Source of the DNA: GCA-2715965 sp047608975
GTDB taxonomy: Bacteria; Verrucomicrobiota; Verrucomicrobiia; Limisphaerales; JAYPXF01
Reading direction: 5' to 3'
Assembly: GCA_047608975.1 (NCBI GenBank)
Contig: JBLFYM010000001.1
Span: 1 to 64,000 of the forward strand
Length of the DNA: 64,000 bases
The position numbers and the translations under genes are program-made. Below the pieces are notes generated by a model. It ran no database searches. It worked only from the letters and a program-made list of their open reading frames with translations, and was not told the DNA's origin. Position 1 is the stretch's first letter. Each line of letters starts with the position of its first letter. Positions 34,442-43,602 of this stretch are shown piece after piece.

Positions 34442-37099
34442 ATGTTTAAGCAACCTATTCTAAGATCGGTCACTCTTGCGTTCGCAGCCGTCATCCTGGC
34501 CTCTGGCGGGCTGAATGCGGCGGAAGCCAAAAAGAAGAAAGCGCCCCGCAAACCGAAGGGCACGCCGGCGCTCACTGCCGCTGCCAATCATCAGGTGACG
34601 ATCCCAATGGGAGCGTTGGGCAAGGAGTTCCTCATGTCCGCTTCGTTGATTCCGCAATCTGGCGCTCCCACGAGCACGGGATTGGCCGGCAAGATCGTGC
34701 GCTTCGAATTGTTCCATGATGGCGTTGATCTTTATGAATCCACCCAGGGCCTGGTGGTGACGGACGATCTGCCGGCACGTCGATTGATCACGACGTTCCC
34801 AATCGTGAAGCAGGACGAAAAGTCCGTGGTGATCGATTTCAACAAGGGCATGCGACGCGTCTTCAGCGAGATTTGGTATGGGATGTCCACGGGTTTCAGT
34901 TCCAGAGCTAGGGATTCGGTGGCGGAAGTGCCGCAGAGCCGGGTGTTCTCCGTGAAACGCGACAAGGACCAGCTCGTGATTCGTCAGAGCGCCCAGGTGC
35001 GCGATCGGCGATTCAATCCGAACGAGGAAGGCCGCTACGAGATTCGCTATTTCTTTCGCGCCTACACCGGCAAGAAACTCAAGGGCAAGGAACACACGCC
35101 GCGCGAATCACGCTATGTTCGTTTCTTCGAAACCCAGGCGCAGTTGGAAAAGAACTCCGGACGTTCGGTGGCGAAGATTGCGCGCTTCGATCTTAAAAAG
35201 CCGGTTCAGTTCTACTGGAGCGCCAACACACCCAAGGACTACATCGAGGCGGTGAAGGACGGGATTGTCTATTGGAACCGCGCCTTCGGCAAGGAAGTCA
35301 TCAAAGCCGGCCCCGCTCCGAAGAACGCCACCGCGCCAGATTCCCGACACAACATTGTGCAATGGGTTCCGTGGGACAGCGCGGGCTTCGCTTATGCCGA
35401 CATCCTGATCGATCCGCGCACGGGTGAATCCCGGCACGGTCAGGCTTTCATGACCAGCGTCTTTGCGGTCAGCAGCAAGGCCCGCGCCCGCGCCTTGATC
35501 AGGGCGTTGCGCGAGCAGGCCAAGAAGGCTGAAGAGAAGGAAGGCGACGGCAAGGAACATCGGCATTCGTTGTTCCCGAGTTCAAAGGTCTGTCGCGTTG
35601 ATCACGCCCTTTGGGCCAATCAGCTCGCGGCCGGCTTGGAAGACCTGCTGGCGAATGAAGCAGTCACCGACGCGGCCGTGCTACTTGCCTCGCAGGATTA
35701 TGTGCGGGAAGTGGTGGCCCATGAGGTCGGTCACGTTTTGGGTCTGCGGCACAACTTTGCAGGCAGTCTTTCCGCAACGATGAATCACAAGGAGTTGGAT
35801 GAATTTTTCACGGCTTACCTGAAGGGCGAGAATCTCGACAAATACAAGGACAAGATGAGTACCCATTCCATGATGGAGTACACGGTGTTCAAGGGTTCGG
35901 TATTCGTGGGTTGGAAGATGCGCGCCACGAAGGAGGCCTTGCCGCATGACAAGGCTGCGATCCAGTGGGGTTACTTCGACAAGATGGATGTGATGGAGAA
36001 GAAGATGTTCTTCGGCACGGATGATCACATCGGTCGCTACGGTGATCTGGATCGCTTTGACTACGGTGTGGAACCGGTCGTCGGTGCCTATTCTGAGATC
36101 GCCGCCTCCCTGGCGACGCTCCCCAACAATGTGATCGAGACGTTCATTCGGGCCAAGGCGCCGGTGGATCCTCGCGATGCCGTGGATCTGGCCACGGTCA
36201 ATCTCTCGCCCCGATCCGCCGCCGCGATGATCGCGAGTGATTACGGGTCTATCCTGAAGTGGTACCGATCAGGCACCCGTTCGCTCCGCTTGGAGAACAA
36301 GTTCGAGTTCATCGGTGACCTCAATTATCGCGATCGTGTCAAAGCGCATTGGGACAGTCTGAACGGACAGGTCACGAAACTCGGTGGCGTTGATACCGCG
36401 TTGTTTGGTTATCTCCCGGTGACTCTGAAGCTGGAGGCGAAAAAGCCTGACGCTTCGATTGTGCCGGCAGAAAAGATCGATGCCGCCAAGTTGACGGCGC
36501 GATTGGAGAAACTTTTGAATTCTCCCGCCTATGTGGAATTCGTCGGACTGGATGAAAAGAAATACAAGTTCACCGATGACGAGAAGAAGCTCATCGTCGC
36601 GCAGGGAAAGAAGTATTTTACCGAGCTCGAGAAGGAGTTGCTCAAGCAGCTCTTCGCCGCATTTGGACGCGCGACTCGGGACATCGGTTTTGAAGCGACG
36701 GGTGAGCTGGGCGAAAAGAATGTGGTTTCACAGCTGGAATCCCGCATCGCCGATCTGGCCCGCGCGGTGATTCTTGCAAAGGACACCAAGAAGATCGCCG
36801 GCCGACTCACAAAAGCAGCGGTGACCATCACCACCTTCAAGCATGACCACGCCACGCGACTCGCGGCAGCCAAGGCCTTGACCGATCGCATTGGTTCGTT
36901 CAAGAGCTGGGCAAAGGACGCCAAGGCGGACATTCATGCGAAACTCAAGGCGGACATCGACGGACAGCTCAATATCCCCAACCTGAAGGCTTTCGACGAA
37001 TCGATGCTCTCCCGTCCGCTGCGTCAGTGGTATCTGAAGCAGGCAGAAATCCTCGCGTTGCTGCCGGCGAAGAAGAAGCCGACTCCCCCCCGCAAATAG
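34442..37099 (+). CDS. Large secreted zinc metalloprotease (metzincin-type, DUF5117-like)
   Basis: 885 residues starting with a signal peptide (MFKQPILRSVTLAFAAVILASGGLNAA), then a basic Lys/Pro stretch. The N-terminal third is beta-rich with 'DKDQLVIRQSAQVRDRRF' and 'PVQFYWSANTPKDY'. The zinc site H427-E-V-G-H431-V-L-G-L-R-H437 is a full metzincin HExxHxxGxxH motif, followed by 'THSMMEYTVF' where the Met-turn is expected. The C-terminal third is helical and Lys-rich. The order matches the large zinc-dependent proteases of DUF5117/DUF4953 type; the target is unknown. It stands alone. Confidence 0.85.
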   Translation: MFKQPILRSVTLAFAAVILASGGLNAAEAKKKKAPRKPKGTPALTAAANHQVTIPMGALGKEFLMSASLIPQSGAPTSTGLAGKIVRFELFHDGVDLYESTQGLVVTDDLPARRLITTFPIVKQDEKSVVIDFNKGMRRVFSEIWYGMSTGFSSRARDSVAEVPQSRVFSVKRDKDQLVIRQSAQVRDRRFNPNEEGRYEIRYFFRAYTGKKLKGKEHTPRESRYVRFFETQAQLEKNSGRSVAKIARFDLKKPVQFYWSANTPKDYIEAVKDGIVYWNRAFGKEVIKAGPAPKNATAPDSRHNIVQWVPWDSAGFAYADILIDPRTGESRHGQAFMTSVFAVSSKARARALIRALREQAKKAEEKEGDGKEHRHSLFPSSKVCRVDHALWANQLAAGLEDLLANEAVTDAAVLLASQDYVREVVAHEVGHVLGLRHNFAGSLSATMNHKELDEFFTAYLKGENLDKYKDKMSTHSMMEYTVFKGSVFVGWKMRATKEALPHDKAAIQWGYFDKMDVMEKKMFFGTDDHIGRYGDLDRFDYGVEPVVGAYSEIAASLATLPNNVIETFIRAKAPVDPRDAVDLATVNLSPRSAAAMIASDYGSILKWYRSGTRSLRLENKFEFIGDLNYRDRVKAHWDSLNGQVTKLGGVDTALFGYLPVTLKLEAKKPDASIVPAEKIDAAKLTARLEKLLNSPAYVEFVGLDEKKYKFTDDEKKLIVAQGKKYFTELEKELLKQLFAAFGRATRDIGFEATGELGEKNVVSQLESRIADLARAVILAKDTKKIAGRLTKAAVTITTFKHDHATRLAAAKALTDRIGSFKSWAKDAKADIHAKLKADIDGQLNIPNLKAFDESMLSRPLRQWYLKQAEILALLPAKKKPTPPRK

Positions 37100-37132
37100 C
37101 GACGGCGAATCGGAGCCCAGCAGATTCTCCTG

Positions 37133-38242
37133 ATGACCGGACTATACGAAAGTCTTGTTCGACCGTTCCTGTTTGAGTTCGAATCCGAACGGATTCACGA
37201 CTTCACCCTGGACAGCCTGGGGTTCGCCGGGGGGAACGGGTTGCTGTGCGATGCGGTTGCATCGCTTTTCAAAGCCCCCCCGCTCCCCACGGATGTATTC
37301 GGATTGAAGTTTCCGAATCCGGTTGGACTCGCAGCCGGCATGGACAAGCGCGGGGCGGCAGTTCCGATTTGGGAAGCGTTTGGATTCGGGTTCAGTGAAC
37401 TCGGCGGCATCACCTGTCACGAACAACCGGGAAATCCGCAGCCCCGGATGTTCCGTGCCGTCGAGGATCAGGCGCTGGTGAACCGGATGGGATTCAACAA
37501 CCCCGGCGCTGAGGCGATGGCGACCAATCTCCGGCGTTGGCGGGGGAGTGGAATGTGGCCCGGGCATCCGGTAGGCATCAATCTGGGCAAATCCAAGGTG
37601 ACGCCCCTGGAAGAAGCGGCGGGAGATTACCTGCGATCATTTCAGGCCCTGCACGAGTTCGTTGACTTCTTTGTCGTGAACGTCAGTTCCCCGAACACCC
37701 CAGGTCTCCGAAAACTTCAGGACAAATCAGCGCTCGCCGAGATTCTGAACGCACTTCACGAAGCCAACCAGGCGACCGCGGCTCCTAAACCCATGTTGGT
37801 GAAAATCGCTCCCGATCTGACCTTCGATGCACTCGACGATCTGGTTTCCACTTTCGATAGCCGGGTCGCCGGTATTGTAGCCACCAACACGACGATCGAG
37901 CGCCCCGAATCAACCGATCGCGATGCTCAGGCGACCTATGAGCAGACCGGCGGATTGAGTGGTCGTCCCTTACGCGACCGCAGCACCGAGATTATCCGTC
38001 ATCTCTACCGTTCTACCGCCGGAAAATTGCCGATCATCGGGGTGGGCGGGATCTTTGACGCTGCCGACGCCTGGGAGAAAATCACTGCCGGTGCGAGCTT
38101 GGTTCAGATTTACACCAGTCTGGTCTATCGCGGTCCCAATGTGGTTGCGGAGATCGTGAACGGTCTGGAGGAACGCGTGTCTGAGCACGGCTTGGGTTCG
38201 ATCACTGATGCCGTAGGCATCGATGCCGCGCGGCAGAGCTAA
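37133..38242 (+). CDS. pyrD: Dihydroorotate dehydrogenase, class 2 (quinone)
   Basis: Pyrimidine synthesis enzyme at the inner membrane, passing electrons to quinone. Class 2 features: a helical N-terminal extension before 'LKFPNPVGLAAGMDKRG', 'VNRMGFNNPGAEAM', 'FFVVNVSSPNTPGLRKLQ' with the catalytic Ser, 'LVKIAPDL', 'NTTIERP', 'GGLSGRPLRDRSTEIIR' and 'IIGVGGIFDAADAWEKI'. Length 369 is usual. Start ATG 37133 (MTGLYESLVRPFLF) fits the family. An inverted repeat follows its stop. Confidence 0.97.
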   Translation: MTGLYESLVRPFLFEFESERIHDFTLDSLGFAGGNGLLCDAVASLFKAPPLPTDVFGLKFPNPVGLAAGMDKRGAAVPIWEAFGFGFSELGGITCHEQPGNPQPRMFRAVEDQALVNRMGFNNPGAEAMATNLRRWRGSGMWPGHPVGINLGKSKVTPLEEAAGDYLRSFQALHEFVDFFVVNVSSPNTPGLRKLQDKSALAEILNALHEANQATAAPKPMLVKIAPDLTFDALDDLVSTFDSRVAGIVATNTTIERPESTDRDAQATYEQTGGLSGRPLRDRSTEIIRHLYRSTAGKLPIIGVGGIFDAADAWEKITAGASLVQIYTSLVYRGPNVVAEIVNGLEERVSEHGLGSITDAVGIDAARQS

Positions 38243-38247
38243 AACCC

Positions 38248-38326
38248 GTTGGAGTTCACACTTCAGCGTGCTTTGGGCCTGAAAGGCCCGAACAAGTTCG
38301 GCCTGGCACAAAGCGCGAACTCCAAC
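38248..38326 (-). repeat. Palindromic element, family B (GTTGGAGTTCACGCTT type), copy 1
   Basis: The left arm 38248-38270 and right arm 38307-38326 are inverted copies (GTTGGAGTTC ... GAACTCCAAC), enclosing a second small hairpin (GGGCCTGAAAGGCCC at 38275-38289). The whole element matches copy 2 at 55064-55146 when one of them is reversed, including the inner GAACTTGTTCG segment. It lies six bases after the pyrD stop. Confidence 0.85.
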
Positions 38327-38420
38327 AGGCTGGCGCAGGAGACCGCCCGTCATCACCACTGATCCCGCTGTTGATGCCATTTTCTTTTCGCAAAGTCGCT
38401 CGACGAGTTACACTTCTTCC

Positions 38421-38969
38421 ATGGCAGACGTAAACACAGTCGAACTGACCCGCGAATGCAAAGGCGTTCAGATTCCGGCGGGCAACGAGGTCACCCTTGA
38501 GAAAGGGACCCCCGTGGATATCACCCAGACCCTTGGGGGCAGCTACACCGTTCATTGCATGGGTACGCTCTTTCGTATCGAAGGCGCGGATGCCGATGCA
38601 CTCGGACTTGAGAAGACGGAAGGGGGCAACGACACCGGCGTGGCCAACAGTGGTGAGTTCAGCGATGAAGCCGTTTGGGAGGCGATGAAGACCTGTTTTG
38701 ATCCGGAGATCCCCGTAAACATTGTGGATCTCGGATTGGTTTACGACATGCAGGCCGAAGCGGTCGAAACCGGCGGTTACAAAGTCGCGGTGAAGATGAC
38801 CCTCACCGCGCCCGGCTGTGGTATGGGGCCAACGATCGCTGGAGACGCGCAGGAAAAGATTTCACGACTGGATGGAGTTGCCCAAACCAGCGTCGACGTT
38901 GTGTGGGATCCGCCGTGGCATCAGAGCATGATTACCGAAGCCGGAAGAAAGATCCTTGGAATCGAATGA
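38421..38969 (+). CDS. sufT: SufT family iron-sulfur cluster assembly protein
   Basis: 182 residues in two parts: an N-terminal segment with 'VTLEKGTPVDITQTLGGSYTVHCMGTLFRIEGADADALGL', typical of the SufT family, and a C-terminal MIP18/DUF59 domain with 'DPEIPVNIVDLGLVYDM' and 'MTLTAPGCGMGPTIAGDAQEKI' carrying the conserved Cys. Such proteins help mature Fe-S proteins. No other suf genes lie nearby. ATG 38421 is the only sensible start. Confidence 0.93.
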   Translation: MADVNTVELTRECKGVQIPAGNEVTLEKGTPVDITQTLGGSYTVHCMGTLFRIEGADADALGLEKTEGGNDTGVANSGEFSDEAVWEAMKTCFDPEIPVNIVDLGLVYDMQAEAVETGGYKVAVKMTLTAPGCGMGPTIAGDAQEKISRLDGVAQTSVDVVWDPPWHQSMITEAGRKILGIE

Positions 38970-39020
38970 AAATCTTTGACAACCCGAGGGCAGGTTCTTA
39001 AGTTTTGCGCCCGCTTGGCT

Positions 39021-39096
39021 GGGGTCGTAGCTCAGTTGGTAGAGCACCTCAATGGCATTGAGGGGGTCTGGAGTTCGATTCTCCACGGCTCCACCA
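39021..39096 (+). tRNA. tRNA-Ala (anticodon GGC)
   Basis: A complete cloverleaf can be folded: acceptor GGGGTCG/CGGCTCC, D arm GCTC...GAGC, anticodon stem CCTCA/TGAGG with loop ATGGCAT (anticodon GGC), T arm TGGAG-TTCGATT-CTCCA, and an encoded CCA end. The acceptor has the G3-U70 wobble pair that identifies alanine tRNAs. 76 bases. Confidence 0.97.
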
Positions 39097-39391
39097 GCCT
39101 TCGCCCGAGCGGCAGCGAGTAAGAAAGCTGCCGCGCCGGGAAAATATGCGGCGGCGGGCCGCTGGACCAAGGAACAACACCCATCAAATTAACTCTGTTA
39201 GCGCAGCTTTCCTGAAAGTGCGTCTCCAGTTTTGGTCGGTTCTTTTATCGCTATTCGGCCAAAATACATACTTCGGAGGATCCCGTGGAAACTGACCGTC
39301 AGCCGTTCTCAGGCTCGTAGCCAATCGGGATCGATCCGAGGGTTGTGGGAGGTAAGAAGAATGCGAGGTTTGATTCGCTGAAGTGACGATA
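39097..39391. other. Non-coding stretch without recognised content
   Basis: About 295 bases between the tRNA and the convergent AroB-like gene. I see no convincing gene, hairpin terminator or repeat; short frames here have no homology that I recognise. Confidence 0.6.
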
Positions 39392-40576
39392 CTACGCGTC
39401 GGCAGTAGCCGGCTTGAAGCGGGTCTCCAACGCTCGCAGGGATTCGAGGACGATATCCGTATCCATCTCATGGACTTCGAAGCCTTCGCCGATTTCGCTG
39501 AGGAGGGTGATGGTGAGTTCGCCGCCGAGGTGTTCGCGGAATTCGTCGAGTCCTTCCATCACGAGAAGTTGACCGTCTGAATTGGTGTAGGTGAGTTCGG
39601 CGGCGAAAAGTTCGAAGCCGAGGCCGCGGAGCAGCGTGAGGATTCGCTCGCCGGAGGTTTCGGATAGAAATTCCTTTTTCACGGCGTAAATGACGTCGAG
39701 CGCGATGCCGATGGCGACGGCTTCCCCGTGGCGGATCTTGTATTCGGAGATCTGCTCCAGTTTGTGCGCCGCCCAGTGGCCGAAATCGAGCGGGCGGGCT
39801 GATCCCATTTCGAATGCATCGCCGGAGGTGGCGATGTGGTTCAAATGCAGCTCGGCGCAGCGATGGATCAGGCGATGCATCGGTTCCGGCTCGAACGCGG
39901 CCAAGGCTGGCATGTCTTCCTCCATGCGGGCAAAGAACTGCGGGTCACGGATGCACGCGACTTTTACGGCCTCGACGAAGCCACTGCGTTTGTCCCGGTC
40001 CGGCAGCGTTTTGAGAAACTCAAAATCATTTATCACCGCGTAGGGCGGACCAAACGAGCCGATGAAGTTTTTTTTACCGAAGGCGTTGATGCCGTTTTTG
40101 ACGCCGACTCCGGAATCGTCCTGGGAGAGGGTGGTCGTGGGAATGCGGATGTGGCGGATTCCGCGGTGAGCGGTGTTGGCGGCGAGGCCAACCATGTCGA
40201 GCAGCGCGCCCCCGCCGACACAAATGAGGTAGTTGTGCCGATCGATATGGAAACGATCGATGTGGGAATGGATTTCAGAGACGTGAAAGTAGGAATTTTT
40301 CACGCGTTCGCCGCCCTCCATCACCATTGGTGGCCGGACGAGGGTCATTACATCGCTATGTTTCTCAAAAAAACGTTCGATGGCCTGATCGATGCCAAAA
40401 TGCGTGAGTGCCTCGTCCAGGATCACGAATGCCTTGTGCGGGGGATGATCTCCACCGGCCATGATCACCTCCCGCAACAGCGGGTTTTCGAGATCGAAAA
40501 CCCCGTGCGTAAAGTGCACCTGGTGTCGCCAGGTGACTACTATGTCGCGCTCAATTGCGTCCATCGGATAGGTCAT
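39392..40576 (-). CDS. 3-dehydroquinate synthase-like protein (AroB superfamily, possibly EboD-type)
   Basis: 394 residues with the NAD- and metal-binding fold of dehydroquinate synthases: 'ICVGGGALLDMVGLAANTAHRGI', 'RIPTTTLSQDDSGVGVKNGIN', a metal Glu in 'GFVEAVKVACI', His in 'DFGHWAAHKLE' and 'RHGEAVAIGI'. The histidine block is not the canonical GHTxGHA of AroB, and the N-terminus 'VVTWRHQVHFTHGVFDLENPLL' is longer and different. This points to the AroB-like branch found in ebo clusters or to a sugar-phosphate cyclase rather than housekeeping AroB, but no other ebo gene is here. Start at 40576 could also be the Met codon at residue 5. Confidence 0.75.
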   Translation of the reverse strand: MTYPMDAIERDIVVTWRHQVHFTHGVFDLENPLLREVIMAGGDHPPHKAFVILDEALTHFGIDQAIERFFEKHSDVMTLVRPPMVMEGGERVKNSYFHVSEIHSHIDRFHIDRHNYLICVGGGALLDMVGLAANTAHRGIRHIRIPTTTLSQDDSGVGVKNGINAFGKKNFIGSFGPPYAVINDFEFLKTLPDRDKRSGFVEAVKVACIRDPQFFARMEEDMPALAAFEPEPMHRLIHRCAELHLNHIATSGDAFEMGSARPLDFGHWAAHKLEQISEYKIRHGEAVAIGIALDVIYAVKKEFLSETSGERILTLLRGLGFELFAAELTYTNSDGQLLVMEGLDEFREHLGGELTITLLSEIGEGFEVHEMDTDIVLESLRALETRFKPATADA

Positions 40577-40712
40577 TTTTCAACGGATGAGCAGAGCTTG
40601 ACGAGCGGAATGTGTGGATCGTTCAAAAAAGTCGGTCTTGCAACGTCTGATCAGCCCTCCAACCTGCCCCGGCAAAGTGAAACCATCCGGCCTCGGAATG
40701 GTTCAATGAATT

Positions 40713-41489
40713 GTGAATGGTCCCCCGAAAAAAGCGCCCTGGTGGGCTCGTTTGCGGCAGCGCTGGTCGGCGCTGCCGCGAGCATTGCGCATTGCGGTGA
40801 AGCTGGTGGTAATTGCGGTCCTGGTGCCTTGCACGATGGTTTTGTGTTACCTGTCGCTGGCCTGGACGCTCAGTTCATCCGTCGTAAACGCCGATCAGCA
40901 GGAACCGGCCGAGGGGGTGGTCATCTATCTTTGCTCGAACGATGTACACGTTGATCTGGTTGTTCCGCGGCGGACTGATCTGATTGACTGGACGGGTTGG
41001 TTTCCGGCCAGCCACGTCAAGGGCCGCCAGACCGGATCCCATGTCGCGTTCGGTTGGGGAAATCGTCGGGTCTACCTAGAAGTGCCGGAGTGGGAAGATC
41101 TCACGGCGAAGATCGCGCTGGAGGCAGTGCTGATTCCAAGTCCGACGGTGATGCATGTGTCGAACATCTGGCGAATCGAAGAGGTCGAGGATGCGCGCCG
41201 GATCGTGTTGACCCGTGAGCAATACGGCGAGTTGGTTCAGCATCTCCAATCCGGTTTTGCACTTCAGGAAAATGGCGTTCCGGAACTCATCAAGCAGTTT
41301 TCATATGGGGAATACGACGGGTTCTACGAAGGGAGCGGGAGTTACAGTGCTTTCGTGACGTGTAACGAATGGTCTGCCCGGGGGCTTCGGCGAGCGGGGG
41401 TAAAGGTGGGGCGCTGGACACCGTTCGCGGATCAATTGATGAAGCATTTCCCACCGGAGGGTGCGCGCGATACTCGAATTGCCCAGTAG
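40713..41489 (+). CDS. DUF2459/TIGR02117-type conserved hypothetical protein
   Basis: 258 residues: basic N-terminus, one membrane helix (about 26-51, IAVKLVVIAVLVPCTMVLCYLSLAW), then a soluble domain with 'VVIYLCSNDVHVDLVVPR', 'SHVAFGWGNRRVYLEVPEWEDL' and 'SAFVTCNEWSARGLRRAGVKVGRWTPF'. These blocks are characteristic of the DUF2459 family, whose members are membrane-anchored and of unknown activity; the conserved H, W and C residues look like a hydrolase or transglutaminase-like site, which is only a guess. The start is GTG 40713. Its TAG stop lies inside the left arm of a palindromic element. Confidence 0.8.
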   Translation: MNGPPKKAPWWARLRQRWSALPRALRIAVKLVVIAVLVPCTMVLCYLSLAWTLSSSVVNADQQEPAEGVVIYLCSNDVHVDLVVPRRTDLIDWTGWFPASHVKGRQTGSHVAFGWGNRRVYLEVPEWEDLTAKIALEAVLIPSPTVMHVSNIWRIEEVEDARRIVLTREQYGELVQHLQSGFALQENGVPELIKQFSYGEYDGFYEGSGSYSAFVTCNEWSARGLRRAGVKVGRWTPFADQLMKHFPPEGARDTRIAQ

Positions 41490-41624
41490 CGGAAGTCGTA
41501 AGACTTTCGTAGGCGCGGTTTGTTCACGGGTGCAGGTTGGGCTGGGTAACGTGGATGGGGGCCAAAAGCCTGACGGGCACCCTCTCGATGAAGGGAGCCG
41601 AAAATCTTACGATTTCCGCTACCT
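41486..41624 (+). repeat. Palindromic element, family C (GTAGCGGAAGTCGTAAGA type), copy 1
   Basis: Left arm 41486-41509 (GTAGCGGAAGTCGTAAGACT...) and right arm about 41600-41624 (...AATCTTACGATTTCCGCTAC) are inverted copies over about 24 bases with two or three mismatches. The inner part includes CGTAGG, TGTTCACGGGTGC, AACGTGGATGGG and CCAAAAGCCTG. The same inner words occur in order at 47389-47452. The left arm covers the stop codon of the upstream gene. Confidence 0.8.
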
Positions 41625-41701
41625 GGCTGCGAATGCGTACGAATGCGTGGCGATCGCTTGGCGGATTTCCAATTCGTTGCTAAGTAGTCCGGCCCTGATC
41701 G

Positions 41702-43483
41702 ATGACTGAGATCGTCAACATAGCTGCTTACAAGTTCGTCACGCTGGATGGATTGGTGGAAAGGCGTGAGCAATTGCGTTCGCTCTGCGATGCATTGGCG
41801 ATCAAAGGAACGATCCTTTTGGCTCCGGAGGGGATCAATCTGTTTCTCGCCGGCGGTAGTGAAGCAATCGAATCGTTTTTGAAAACGCTCCGGAGTGAGG
41901 GCGAGTTTGCTGATCTGGAGGTGAAGGAGAGTCCGAGTGATCGTCAGCCGTTCACCCGGATGTTGGTGCGGATCAAGCGGGAGATTATCGCGTTTGGCGT
42001 GGCTGAGATCGATCCGGTGAATCGGCCGGCGCCGCGCGTTTCGGCGCGCGAACTCAAATCATGGTTGGACGAGGGCAGGGCGATCACGCTGCTGGATACT
42101 CGGAACGAATACGAGATCGAGCTCGGCACGTTCAAGGATGCCAAGGCGATTGGCGTGGATGAATTCAGGGACTTTCCGCAGGCGGTCGCCCGGTTGCCCG
42201 AGCAGATGAAGAAGGAGACGCTGGTCACGTTTTGCACGGGTGGAATCCGCTGCGAAAAGGCCGCTCCTTACCTGCAACACGCCGGCTTTGAGAGTGTTTA
42301 TCAGCTCGATGGGGGAATTTTGAAATACTTCGAGGAATGCGGCGGTGCGCATTACGACGGGGACTGTTTCGTTTTTGATCAGCGCGTCAGTGTCTCGCCG
42401 GCGTTGGAGGAGACGGATGCGACCCGGTGTTTCTGCTGTCAGGCGAACTTGGTGCCGGAGGATCTGAAGTCTGAGGGATACGTGCCGGGTGAGTGTTGTC
42501 CGCAGTGCTGGCGATCGCCCGCGGAACGCATGGCGATGTTGATCGAAAAACGGACGCGCAAATGTCAGGCGGGGGCGGATCCGCTGCCGGGTTCCATTCC
42601 ATATTTGAACCGGCGACCGATGAGTGTCCCGGCAAAGTTTGATCGCGCGACGGTGATCGATTTCCTGATGGGCATGAAGACGATTCACAGTCGCGACGAA
42701 TGGCTGAATGCCTGTGCGCGCGGCGCGGTTCGGATGAAGGATCTGCCGGTGGATTCCACGGATGTTCTCCGTTCTGGAATGCGACTTGAGCATGTGACGG
42801 AGGCCACCGTTGAACCGGCCGTGAATCCGGATCTTCAGTTTCTGTACGAGGATGATTCTTTGGTTGTGCTTTCGAAACCTGCTCCGCTCCCCATGCATCC
42901 CTGCGGGCGTTTCAATCGGAATACGCTGCAATATATGTTGGGCGACGTGTATCCGAGCCGCAAGTTGCGTCCCGCGCATCGTCTTGATGCGAACACTTCC
43001 GGGGTCGTCATCTGCGCGAAGACGCGGGCAGTCGCGGCAAAACTTCAGCCGCAGTTCGAATCGGGTACTGTTCGGAAAAAATATCTCACCCGCGTGGTCG
43101 GCTTGCCCGTCGCGGACGAATTCGAATCCACCAGCGCGATCAGCCGCGAACCCATCGCCGCCGGAGGACGAACACTCGATCCTGCTGGATTGTCCGCCCA
43201 TACGAGGTTTCGGATCCTCTCGAGACAGGCTGAAGGGTCAATTCTTGAAGCGATGCCGCTTACGGGGCGAACGAATCAGATCAGGATTCACCTTTGGGGG
43301 CTGGGACATCCTGTCAGTGGTGACCCCCTGTATCTGACGGGCAACCGTTTCGGGACCCAACAGACCTTGCATCCGGGGGAGCCTCCTCTATGTCTGCACG
43401 CATCGGAGATCGAGTTCGAACATCCGACCAGTGATCGGCGGGTTTCTTTCAAGGCACCCGATCCTGAATGGTTTGACGGTTGA
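41702..43483 (+). CDS. Fusion: tRNA U34 hydroxylase (TrhO/YceA rhodanese) plus RluA-type pseudouridine synthase
   Basis: 593 residues with two RNA-uridine-modifying modules. Residues 1 to about 305 are TrhO-like: N-terminal 'LLAPEGINLFLAG', rhodanese loop 'VTFCTGGIRCEKAAPYL' with Cys178, 'VYQLDGGILKYFEECGG' and a Cys cluster 'RCFCCQANL ... CCPQCW'. From about 310 an S4-like segment ('VIDFLMGMKTIHSRDEWLNACARGAVR' region) leads into an RluA catalytic domain with 'RPAHRLDANTSGVV' (catalytic Asp429), 'KKYLTRVVG' and 'MPLTGRTNQIRIHLWGLGHPVSGD'. TrhO hydroxylates U34 in tRNA; RluA-type enzymes isomerise uridine in rRNA or tRNA. Confidence 0.9.
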   Translation: MTEIVNIAAYKFVTLDGLVERREQLRSLCDALAIKGTILLAPEGINLFLAGGSEAIESFLKTLRSEGEFADLEVKESPSDRQPFTRMLVRIKREIIAFGVAEIDPVNRPAPRVSARELKSWLDEGRAITLLDTRNEYEIELGTFKDAKAIGVDEFRDFPQAVARLPEQMKKETLVTFCTGGIRCEKAAPYLQHAGFESVYQLDGGILKYFEECGGAHYDGDCFVFDQRVSVSPALEETDATRCFCCQANLVPEDLKSEGYVPGECCPQCWRSPAERMAMLIEKRTRKCQAGADPLPGSIPYLNRRPMSVPAKFDRATVIDFLMGMKTIHSRDEWLNACARGAVRMKDLPVDSTDVLRSGMRLEHVTEATVEPAVNPDLQFLYEDDSLVVLSKPAPLPMHPCGRFNRNTLQYMLGDVYPSRKLRPAHRLDANTSGVVICAKTRAVAAKLQPQFESGTVRKKYLTRVVGLPVADEFESTSAISREPIAAGGRTLDPAGLSAHTRFRILSRQAEGSILEAMPLTGRTNQIRIHLWGLGHPVSGDPLYLTGNRFGTQQTLHPGEPPLCLHASEIEFEHPTSDRRVSFKAPDPEWFDG

Positions 43484-43602
43484 CCCACCCGTTCGGGGTA
43501 GGTGGATTCCGGCAGAGACTGCGCTGGCGATGTTCAGCCAGTCGGTTAGCTTCATCGTTTGATCTCGCTTCACATAATCGGGTTGGCGAAAGTCTGGCCC
43601 AG

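Noticed and set aside
39836..40954. 372-codon plus-strand frame over the AroB-like gene
   Set aside because: Antisense to a recognised enzyme and extends into the DUF2459 gene in another frame.
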